A stretch of 15,160 bases of DNA from JAEHDI01 sp035455185. GTDB taxonomy: Bacteria; Acidobacteriota; Terriglobia; Bryobacterales; Bryobacteraceae. Positions within the stretch are counted from its first letter, which is position 1. Each line of letters begins with the position of its first letter. Both the position numbers and the translations under genes were made by a program. The stretch is from the NCBI GenBank assembly GCA_035455185.1, contig DATIFQ010000026.1, positions 1-15,160 on the forward strand. The letters run 5' to 3'. Shown here piece after piece: positions 7,305 through 13,308 of the stretch. A model generated the notes under the pieces. It was not told the DNA's origin. It worked only from the letters and a program-made list of their open reading frames with translations, and made no database searches.

Positions 7305-9500
7305 ATGCCGGTAAGTGTCACCCAGCCCAGTAGCGAAACCCTACGCACCCTCCCGGGCGACGATGTGCGCCAAATTATGTGGCGCTTCACCGATCGGTTC
7401 GACCTCCAGATGATTGTCCAGTCCAGCCGCGGTGTGGCTCGCGGTCCTGTCGCCAGGCTCGTCGCTGAGGGCGCCCGTAATACTCATGACTGGACCGACG
7501 CAAAAGCCAGCCTTCTCAAGGCGTTCGATGAATCCGGAATCACCTCCGTCTTCCTCGATCCTGAGCAGGGTGGCTTCATCGAAGGGCCGAAGAACCTCGC
7601 CCTGGCGCTGGTCGCCTTCGAGCTCGCCTGGGTGGACGCCGGCGCCGCCACCGGCAGCCTGGCGGGCTGCCTCGCGCTCGCTCCCATTCACGAGCGCGGC
7701 ACCGCCGCCCAGCGCGATTACTACCTGCGCCTCTGCGCACCCGCCGCCCCCGGCGAGGAACGCCAGCCGTGGCGCGGCGCGTTCTGCCTCACCGAGCCGA
7801 TTCCCTTCGTTGGCGTCGAAACCGGCTTGCTCGGCGGCAAGGTACGGATCGCCGAATGGAAGGAAGGCGAAGAACCAGTCCTTCAGGTCGACAAGCGCGG
7901 GCGCTTCATCACCAACATGGGCTTCGCCAATTTCGTCACCGCCGCCGTGGACTCGGCCGACCCGCGCATCAAGGGAAGCTGCATGGTCATCCTGCACGAG
8001 ACCGACCCCGGTGTCTGGGACCGCGGTACGCCCGCGCGGAAGCTTGTCCACCAGCTTTCCTCGACGAACGATCCGATCTTCGGCCAGCGCGTCCCTGCCG
8101 GCCGAATCATCGGCGGCTACACAGTGAAGGACGGCGTCATCGTACCCCGGTACAGCCACGGCGAGATCATCGAGGCCGTCTTCCGGCGCACCCGCGTCAC
8201 CGTGGCGCTGATGACGTCGGCCAAACTCCTTTCCGCCGTCGAGCCGGTCATACGCTACCAGCGGGGCCGTTTCCGCGGCGGCGACATCGCCGAGCCCGGT
8301 TCGCCCCGGTACGAGCTCGGCCTCCAGATGAAGGAAGACGTGCTCCACCGCCTCGTGGACGTTTGGGCCACCGGCGAGGCCGGCACTTCGCTTGGCTTTG
8401 AGGCCGCCCGCCTCTTCGACCAGCTCGATCCGCTCGAGCGGAAGAAGGAAGAGATCTTCGCTGCGGAAGGCGTCGGCCGCGGCTCAGCCGCGTTCAAGGC
8501 GATGCGTCGGTACCAGAAGGACGCACTCGACTGCCTCCAGCACGGCGTGAACTGCGACCAGCCCATGATCCAGTATGTGGTTCTCGATTCGCTCGCCAAC
8601 GTGCTCTGCCCCGCATGCAAACTCTGGAACACCGGCCACGGAGCTACGATGATGCGCGAGGCTGTCAGCCTCATGGGCGGCTACGGTATCACCGAGGATT
8701 GCCCCGGCTTCCTCGGCCACAAGTGGATGGACGCTCAGCTCGAAGCCACCTACGAAGGCCCCGAGGCTGTCCAGCGCCGGCAGTTGAGCGTCACCATGAC
8801 CAACGAGCTGTTCCTCGCGCAGTTCCACCAGTGGATCGCCGAGATGCGCGATATCGCCAGCAAGCGCCCGGGCACCGGCGCCTGCACGCTCGCCACTGCC
8901 ATGCAGCTCTGGCTCTGGACGCTGACTTATCTGCAAAAGGCCACTGACCCTGACGGCTCGAAGCTGTATCACAGCTCGCGCCAGGGTGTGACCTTCCCGC
9001 TCGCTGACGCGCTGTGCTGGCTGCTCGCCTGTCGCTACTTCATCCTCGACGTTCTGGAACTGTCGGAAAAAGGTCCGGCCAACCCGGTCGTCGCCGAGGG
9101 CCTTCCCGGACTCCTGAAGTTCTACACCGATCTCTGCCACGTCCAGAGCGCCCGTGCCGCCGGCGAAGTCGCTCGCGTCTGCTCGGAGTTGGTTTACGGT
9201 TACCGGCCGCATCCGGCGTGGGAGACCCCGGACTACGCGGGTTGCTTCAAGTCCGACGAGCTGATCGCCATCGAGGCCATGGTACCCGGCATGTCGAGCG
9301 TTGCAACCGACGTCGTCGAAAGCGACGGCTCCCATCCCGCCAAGGAGGGCCCCTGCGCGACGTTCGACGACGTCGAGCAGTTCATCCGGATTCGTAACCG
9401 CCTCGACGGTTGCCTGACAGGATCGCACCTCGCGAAGGAGCGGGCCGCCGACGCGCTGACCAAGGTGATGATCCCGGAGGCGTTGGACTACCCCGCATGA
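7305..9500 (+). CDS. Long acyl-CoA dehydrogenase (FadE/VLCAD-like size)
   Basis: A 731-residue protein, nearly twice the ~380-400 residues of classical acyl-CoA dehydrogenases. GAFCLTEP (about residue 160) is the middle-domain motif that contacts FAD. The C-terminal helical domain has GATMMREAVSLMGGYGITEDCPG and YEGPEAVQRRQLSV. Glu484 of that YEG aligns with the catalytic base of short- and medium-chain enzymes (YEGT). About 245 residues follow, as in membrane-associated VLCAD and FadE proteins, where the extension aids dimer or membrane contact. The reaction would be FAD-dependent alpha,beta-dehydrogenation of an acyl-CoA. Chain length and substrate cannot be read. No signal peptide. The stop overlaps the next gene's start (ATGA), so the two products are probably translated together and work together. 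Third-position G+C is very high. Confidence 0.9.
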   Translation: MPVSVTQPSSETLRTLPGDDVRQIMWRFTDRFDLQMIVQSSRGVARGPVARLVAEGARNTHDWTDAKASLLKAFDESGITSVFLDPEQGGFIEGPKNLALALVAFELAWVDAGAATGSLAGCLALAPIHERGTAAQRDYYLRLCAPAAPGEERQPWRGAFCLTEPIPFVGVETGLLGGKVRIAEWKEGEEPVLQVDKRGRFITNMGFANFVTAAVDSADPRIKGSCMVILHETDPGVWDRGTPARKLVHQLSSTNDPIFGQRVPAGRIIGGYTVKDGVIVPRYSHGEIIEAVFRRTRVTVALMTSAKLLSAVEPVIRYQRGRFRGGDIAEPGSPRYELGLQMKEDVLHRLVDVWATGEAGTSLGFEAARLFDQLDPLERKKEEIFAAEGVGRGSAAFKAMRRYQKDALDCLQHGVNCDQPMIQYVVLDSLANVLCPACKLWNTGHGATMMREAVSLMGGYGITEDCPGFLGHKWMDAQLEATYEGPEAVQRRQLSVTMTNELFLAQFHQWIAEMRDIASKRPGTGACTLATAMQLWLWTLTYLQKATDPDGSKLYHSSRQGVTFPLADALCWLLACRYFILDVLELSEKGPANPVVAEGLPGLLKFYTDLCHVQSARAAGEVARVCSELVYGYRPHPAWETPDYAGCFKSDELIAIEAMVPGMSSVATDVVESDGSHPAKEGPCATFDDVEQFIRIRNRLDGCLTGSHLAKERAADALTKVMIPEALDYPA

Positions 9501-11341
9501 GCGAAGTCACCGTCGAACGCCAGACCATCGAAGTCGACATTGTTTGTGTCGGCTTCGGCCCGGCTACGGGCGGCTTTCTTACCGAGCTTTCGCGCCGGAT
9601 CATGAATCCCGATGGCACGCCGCGCCTCGAGAGCCGAGTCATGCCCGGCATGCCCCTTCAGGTCATCTGCTACGAGCGCGCGGACGACATCGGGTTCGGT
9701 GTCTCCGGCATTGTGACAAAGGCGCGCGGAATTCGCGCCAGTTTTCCGGATCTCGACCACACAGAGATCCCCATGGCCGCGCCCGTCCGGGAGGAGAAAG
9801 TGCTCTTTCTTCTCGACCCTGTCGGCGCCAGCCGTCGCTCTGCCGCATTGCGTGCCGCCGACGTCGCCGTCCGGGCGATCGGCTGCGAACACAATGCCAT
9901 CGAGCTGCCCTACACGCCGGATTTCCTCCACAAGGACGGCGGGCTGATCCTCTCCATCGGTCAGTTCAACCAATGGGTCGGCCAGCGACTGATGGACGTT
10001 GGAGCGGTCCAGATCTGGCCCGGCACCCCGGTGGCGCAGCCACTGATTGAAGAGGACCGCGTCATCGGCGTTCGGCTGCTCGATCAGGGTGTCAGCAAGG
10101 CCGGCGAGCCGGAGGTGGGCTTCATGCCCGGCATGGACATCCGTGCTGCGCTCACTGTCGTCGGCGACGGCCCCGTCGGACCGATCGGCCGGCAGCTCAC
10201 CGAGCGTTTCGGCATGCCCGAAGGGCACCACCAGCACGAGTGGGCCGTCGGCATGAAGATGGTCATCGACCTCCCCGAGGATACCGCCCTCGAACCGGGC
10301 TTCGTGCTCCACACCTTCGGTTATCCCGAACCGGAGATCTTCGGCTTCCTCTATGTCCATCCGGATCGTGTCGCTTCTGTGGGCATCTTCGTCCCGTCCT
10401 GGTTCGACAGCCCCGTCCGCACGTCCTACCGCTATCTCCAGCACTACATCCAGCACCCGTATCTGTGGCGTTATCTGAAAGGCGGACGTCTGCGCTCATG
10501 GGGCGCCAAGTCCTTGCAGGAATCCGGGAAACTCGGCGAGCCGCATCTCGCCGGAAACGGCTACGCCCGGATCGGCGAAGGGTCCGGCTCCACCAATGTC
10601 CTCACGGGTTCGGGAGTGGATGAAGCCTGGACTACTGGCGTGTTGCTTGCCGAGGGCGTCGCCGAGCTCCTCGAGGCCCGGCAGCCGTTCACGAAGGAGA
10701 ATCTCGATCGTGCCTATGTCGCGCGTCGCCGGGCGAGTTGGGTCGAGTCCGAGGGCAAGGTCGCCGAACACGCTCGTATCGGCTTCCAAAAGGGCCTCGT
10801 CACCGGTCTGTTGGGCATGGCTTTGGCTGGCCTCACGAAAGGCAAGGTTGTGTTACCTGGCGAGGCCGTGCCTCCCTACGACCGCCTGCCTACCTTCGAG
10901 GAATACTACGCCGGCCGCATCCCTCCGCTAGAAATCGCCCGCATCCGGCAGGAGTGTCTCGCGCGCGGGTCGTCGGTTCATGAAGCGCTCATGGAGCGTT
11001 GCGGCTGGCCGCCCATTCCATACGACGGCCAGTTACTTCTCTCGCAGCAGGACGCGCTGCTGGTCGGCGGCAAGGTCCAGGCCCCTCCCGGCTACGCCGA
11101 CCACGTTGTCTTCCTTTATCCGAGCCTCTGCGAAACCTGTGGCACACGCATCTGCATCGAGGTCTGCTCCGGTGAGGCCATCACAGCTTCCGCCGAAGGT
11201 CCCCCGCAATTCGACCGCGAGAAGTGCGTCCACTGCGGCGCCTGCCTCTGGAACTGCTCGCAGGCTCTCGAAGAGGACCCCGAGCGCACCAACGTCGAAT
11301 TCCGCGCCGGCGCCGGCGGCCTCCACTCGACGGAGAACTAG
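9497..11341 (+). CDS. ETF:quinone oxidoreductase-like flavo-iron-sulfur protein
   Basis: A 614-residue protein, the length of ETF-ubiquinone oxidoreductase. The FAD-binding motif is GFGPATGG (residues 19-26). HTFGYPEPEIFGFLYVHP (from His272) matches the HTxGWP...GGSFLYH region of ETF-QO near the quinone site. GEGSGSTNVLTGSGVDEAWTTG (from 360) replaces the usual GCSAGFLNVPKIKGTHTAMKSG. The C-terminus has CX2CX4CX3C (545, 548, 553, 557) and CX2CX2CX3C (577, 580, 583, 587). Canonical ETF-QO has one [4Fe-4S] cluster with four cysteines. ETF-QO passes electrons from ETF to membrane quinone. This divergent member may take them from the acyl-CoA dehydrogenase encoded just upstream. ATG 9497 overlaps the preceding TGA. 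An in-frame extension back to 9410 lies inside the upstream gene and lacks family sequence. Convergent with the C39 peptidase gene 35 bases away. Confidence 0.87.
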   Translation: MSEVTVERQTIEVDIVCVGFGPATGGFLTELSRRIMNPDGTPRLESRVMPGMPLQVICYERADDIGFGVSGIVTKARGIRASFPDLDHTEIPMAAPVREEKVLFLLDPVGASRRSAALRAADVAVRAIGCEHNAIELPYTPDFLHKDGGLILSIGQFNQWVGQRLMDVGAVQIWPGTPVAQPLIEEDRVIGVRLLDQGVSKAGEPEVGFMPGMDIRAALTVVGDGPVGPIGRQLTERFGMPEGHHQHEWAVGMKMVIDLPEDTALEPGFVLHTFGYPEPEIFGFLYVHPDRVASVGIFVPSWFDSPVRTSYRYLQHYIQHPYLWRYLKGGRLRSWGAKSLQESGKLGEPHLAGNGYARIGEGSGSTNVLTGSGVDEAWTTGVLLAEGVAELLEARQPFTKENLDRAYVARRRASWVESEGKVAEHARIGFQKGLVTGLLGMALAGLTKGKVVLPGEAVPPYDRLPTFEEYYAGRIPPLEIARIRQECLARGSSVHEALMERCGWPPIPYDGQLLLSQQDALLVGGKVQAPPGYADHVVFLYPSLCETCGTRICIEVCSGEAITASAEGPPQFDREKCVHCGACLWNCSQALEEDPERTNVEFRAGAGGLHSTEN

Positions 11342-11376
11342 CTAGAGACGTAACTGTTAGGGAGACAGACTTGGCG

Positions 11377-11919
11377 TTACTCCGGGCTTGCCGGTGTTGC
11401 TAAGAGCATCCAGCGGTCCGCGAATTCCCATTGCTTTTCAAACTTCGCTTGATCCACGCGATTGGGCCGCTTTCGCGTCGGGTCGTTCAGCCAGACGTGA
11501 TTGCCTTCGGTTCCGGTCAGGACAGCGAAGTGAAGCCCCTTGGAACGCCCAGGCTTCAAACCGACGATGACCGGCCTACCCTTCGACAGATGGCGCTCGA
11601 GGTCGACCCATTCGCCGCGGAGTGTAACCGCACGATAGCCGTGATCCTCGAGGTATCGCTTCATATCAGCCAGCAGGATGCCTCGCCGGTCCGGCTGATA
11701 GAGCTGCTGGTACACCTGTTCGGGCGATGGGGCAGTGGCAGACTGCTTCGCCGGCCGACCGCTCCAGTAGTGCTCCACCATCGCTACACTCGCCGCCCCA
11801 CAGCCATTCTTCTTCTGCGCGAAGAACGGAACGTCGAGCCGCTGGTTTGCGGCCCCGGCCAGCGTGGCAACACAGATCGCAGCCACGAGCGGATAGCGTA
11901 ACACGATTGCCTGCTTCAC
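11377..11919 (-). CDS. Exported C39-type cysteine peptidase (PA2778-like)
   Basis: A 180-residue protein. A short signal peptide (about residues 1-24, hydrophobic core LVAAICVATLAGAA) predicts export. The papain-like C39 core follows: VPFFAQKKNGCGAAS with Cys40, then YQPDRRGILLADMKRYLEDHGY, GRPVIVGL, GLHFAVLTG with His130 and LNDP with Asp146, a plausible Cys-His-Asp triad. The spacing and the VPFF-Q / P-R-G-L / PViV pattern recall the C39 family named after Pseudomonas PA2778; this is from memory. It lacks the transporter parts of bacteriocin-exporting C39 proteins. The start is GTG, overlapping the upstream stop (GTGA), so it is translationally coupled to the small anchored protein. That protein may be its partner or substrate. 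Confidence 0.8.
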   Translation of the reverse strand: MKQAIVLRYPLVAAICVATLAGAANQRLDVPFFAQKKNGCGAASVAMVEHYWSGRPAKQSATAPSPEQVYQQLYQPDRRGILLADMKRYLEDHGYRAVTLRGEWVDLERHLSKGRPVIVGLKPGRSKGLHFAVLTGTEGNHVWLNDPTRKRPNRVDQAKFEKQWEFADRWMLLATPASPE

Positions 11920-12254
11920 TTGGCGATCAGCACGATCACCGCGGCTGCGAGCGCGATGACGATGTAAGTCAGGTGCTCGTTGGACAGCGAACCGCCCACA
12001 ACCTCCGGACCGGGATCTTCTGCGCGTGCTGACAACTCGGATAGTTCCTCCGCGGTAAGCAACTCTGGCGAGCCCGTGCCCGTATTGGCAGGAGCGGAAG
12101 TCACTGTCGCCGGTTCAGGCGCTGCCGGCGAGTCAGCATTGCTCGGCGATGTACTGGCTGCTTCCGCCGCCCTTCCCACAGGGGCTACAAGGGATAGACA
12201 AAGGACAACCACCAGGATCTTCGAGAGTAGCTGATACAACGGAAAGTGCCTCAT
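11916..12254 (-). CDS. Small exported protein with C-terminal membrane segment (PA2779-like)
   Basis: A 112-residue protein. Residues 1-30 form a signal peptide (KILVVVLCLSLVAPVGRA, cleavage likely after GRA). Residues 31-63 are a Ser/Pro/Ala/Thr-rich linker. Residues 65-78 (LLTAEELSELSARA) are probably a short amphipathic helix. Residues 95-111 (LTYIVIALAAAVIVLIA) are a terminal membrane segment ended by Lys. The layout and its pairing with a C39 peptidase recall the PA2779 family, which accompanies PA2778-type peptidases. This resemblance is topological, not proven. ATG 12254 is preferred because GGAG stands six bases upstream (12261-12264). A GTG at 12287 would add eleven charged residues before the signal peptide. 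Function unknown; it could be a substrate, an anchor or a chaperone of the peptidase. Confidence 0.75.
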   Translation of the reverse strand: MRHFPLYQLLSKILVVVLCLSLVAPVGRAAEAASTSPSNADSPAAPEPATVTSAPANTGTGSPELLTAEELSELSARAEDPGPEVVGGSLSNEHLTYIVIALAAAVIVLIAK

Positions 12255-12306
12255 GATTTTCTCCAGTCTCTTATTCTTCCAAAACACGTCTCACAGCGCC
12301 ACCGGA

Positions 12307-12349
12307 CCCGGACGCAGGGCCGCCCGCGTCCCGGGAAAGTTTTACCGGG
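12307..12349 (-). promoter_or_regulatory. Two mutually exclusive hairpins in the leader of the anchored protein/C39 operon
   Basis: CCCGGACGC (12307-12315) pairs with GCGTCCCGGG (12326-12335) with one bulge, extended by GGG/CCC inside, giving about 12 GC-rich pairs. The same 12330-12334 segment can instead pair with CCGGG (12345-12349), reinforced by AAA/TTT, as a second hairpin. On the minus strand the weaker hairpin comes first, about 75-95 bases before the ATG. The arrangement resembles an antiterminator/terminator pair, but no U-tract follows the stronger stem. Confidence 0.4.
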
Positions 12350-12450
12350 TGCTAGCCGGAAGTTTCGCAATGAAACGCCTCAGCCGCCTTCTGTTTCCAA
12401 TAGCTTACGGGCGTCCACGAATCACCTTGCACGCAGCTTACCGCAGGCGC

Positions 12451-12510
12451 GAGTTCCCGTGTAAGTCCGCCTCCGCTGCATCGGAGCCCCCAAAGGCTCA
12501 GTGAGAACTC
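12451..12510. other. Candidate structured element closed by GAGTTC/GAACTC
   Basis: GAGTTC (12451-12456) can pair with GAACTC (12505-12510). Inside lie two hairpins, CTCCG/CGGAG (12471-12475 with 12482-12486) and GAGCC/GGCTC (12484-12488 with 12495-12499). They share three bases and so exclude each other. Whether it is transcribed, and on which strand, cannot be decided. It matches no riboswitch class that I recognise. Confidence 0.3.
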
Positions 12511-12563
12511 CGCATATCTCGAAGGCCATCAATCATTTGCACAATGACCTGACTTTACGACGC

Positions 12564-12581
12564 TTTTGACCGCATTTTGAC
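12564..12581. repeat. TTTTGAC direct repeats with 11-bp period
   Basis: TTTTGAC at 12564-12570 recurs at 12575-12581, one helical turn apart. Further TGAC copies stand at 12545-12548 and 12550-12553. Response regulators often bind such direct repeats. TTGACC (12566-12571) followed after 18 bases by TATGGA (12590-12595) is also a weak promoter candidate for the plus-strand gene at 12631. Confidence 0.35.
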
Positions 12582-12608
12582 GCCGCGTGTATGGAGGTAG
12601 CGCTCCCC

Positions 12609-12725
12609 ATGCCGCAAGCTCGGTCTCGCAATGGCACACGGACCAGCGAGATCGAACAACGAGAGGGCCCTTCGACGCCTCATCGCCAGCACCTTCCTCA
12701 TCGTCACCGCACCGGCTTTCTGTGA
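12609..12725 (+). other. Possible short upstream ORF overlapping the metalloprotease start
   Basis: GGAGG (12593-12597), the best Shine-Dalgarno match in this region, lies 11 bases before ATG 12609. That frame encodes 38 residues and overlaps the start of the metalloprotease gene out of frame. The peptide is Arg/His-rich and unremarkable. It may be a leader ORF or chance. Confidence 0.2.
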
Positions 12726-13293
12726 AACGCACCTCCGGCAGATGACAGTACGCGTTTACGACTATAGCGGGGTCCCGGCGAACGTCCAGGCGGCAGCCAG
12801 AGATGGAGTCGCCGCGATCTTCCACCGTGCGGGTGTGGAGCTGATGTGGGTGGACTGCCCCATCACGGCGCCCTCGAATACTCGTCCCGCCGCCTGCGAT
12901 ATCGGCCCGGTCCAAGGCCTGTTGACGTTGAAGATCGTCCCCGAGTCCATGGCCGGCGGCTTTCGCTTGCCTCGGGACAAGTTCGGCCTCGCTGTCCGTG
13001 AATATGGCGCCTATGTCTTCTTTGACCGTCTGCGCAACCACACCGCTGCCAAATCGCTGCTGCTGCCGCCCATTCTGGGCATCGTCACCGCGCACGAGCT
13101 GGGCCATCTCCTTCTGGAGAAGGGTCATTCGGCCACGGGGCTCATGGCGGAAGGTCTGCTCAGCACTCAGTTTCGGGACGCGGAAAAAGGCGTCTGGCCC
13201 GCGTTCACCCTGGACCAGATCGCATGGATACAGCGGCAACCGAAGCCGGCGTTGGTCGCGGGTGCCGGGAGCCTCCCCTCGGGGATGAATTAG
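12631..13293 (+). CDS. Secreted HExxH zinc-protease-like protein, acidobacterial type
   Basis: A 220-residue protein. A signal peptide is likely (RRLIASTFLIVTAPAFCE, residues 15-32), so it acts outside the cytoplasm. The middle (VYDYSGVPANVQAAARDGVAAIFHRAG, ending in MWVDC) is the conserved first half of small acidobacterial secreted proteins. HELGH at 155-159 is a zinc-binding and catalytic motif (His155, Glu156, His159). His166 may be the third ligand, and GLM (170-172) resembles a Met-turn. The spacing, six residues between the second and third His, is one more than in metzincins (HExxHxxGxxH). Peptidase activity is inferred only. No other in-frame start exists between an upstream TAG (12598-12600) and ATG 12631. 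That ATG lacks a close Shine-Dalgarno sequence. It converges with the regulator gene 15 bases downstream. Confidence 0.78.
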   Translation: MAHGPARSNNERALRRLIASTFLIVTAPAFCETHLRQMTVRVYDYSGVPANVQAAARDGVAAIFHRAGVELMWVDCPITAPSNTRPAACDIGPVQGLLTLKIVPESMAGGFRLPRDKFGLAVREYGAYVFFDRLRNHTAAKSLLLPPILGIVTAHELGHLLLEKGHSATGLMAEGLLSTQFRDAEKGVWPAFTLDQIAWIQRQPKPALVAGAGSLPSGMN

Positions 13294-13308
13294 CGGTAGC
13301 GCTTCGGC

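Larger units (their letters stand above)
12255..12630. other. 376-base gene-free stretch between divergent genes, rich in hairpins and repeats
   Basis: No convincing coding sequence was found on either strand; the two plus-strand frames here lack family character. The part next to the small anchored-protein gene (12300-12520) is GC-rich and full of inverted repeats, so it probably forms a folded leader on the minus strand. The part next to the metalloprotease gene (12540-12600) is more AT-rich and has TTTTGAC direct repeats. Promoters for both genes should lie here. Confidence 0.6.

Noticed and set aside
7341..9428. Long minus-strand frames opposite the acyl-CoA dehydrogenase gene (335 and 314 residues)
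   Set aside because: They mirror a GC-rich coding strand. Their translations are Gly/Asp/Glu/Arg-rich without domains, while the plus-strand frame carries all motifs.
9410..9496. Upstream start for the ETF-QO-like protein inside the acyl-CoA dehydrogenase gene
   Set aside because: It adds 29 residues read from another gene's coding sequence. The ATGA overlap at 9497 is the usual operon arrangement and puts the FAD motif at residue 19.
9488..10456. 322-residue minus-strand frame opposite the ETF-QO-like gene
   Set aside because: Low-complexity antisense of a well-supported gene, with no recognisable motif.
5990..12254. A ribosomally made, modified peptide system combining the radical SAM enzyme and the C39 peptidase
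   Set aside because: The two are in separate operons more than 4 kb apart with unrelated genes between them, no precursor with a double-glycine leader was found, and no C39 transporter is present.
12300..12520. Known riboswitch (c-di-GMP-I, TPP, cobalamin) in the leader of the C39 operon
   Set aside because: Isolated GGGACGC and CTGAG-like strings occur, but the rest of each consensus is missing.
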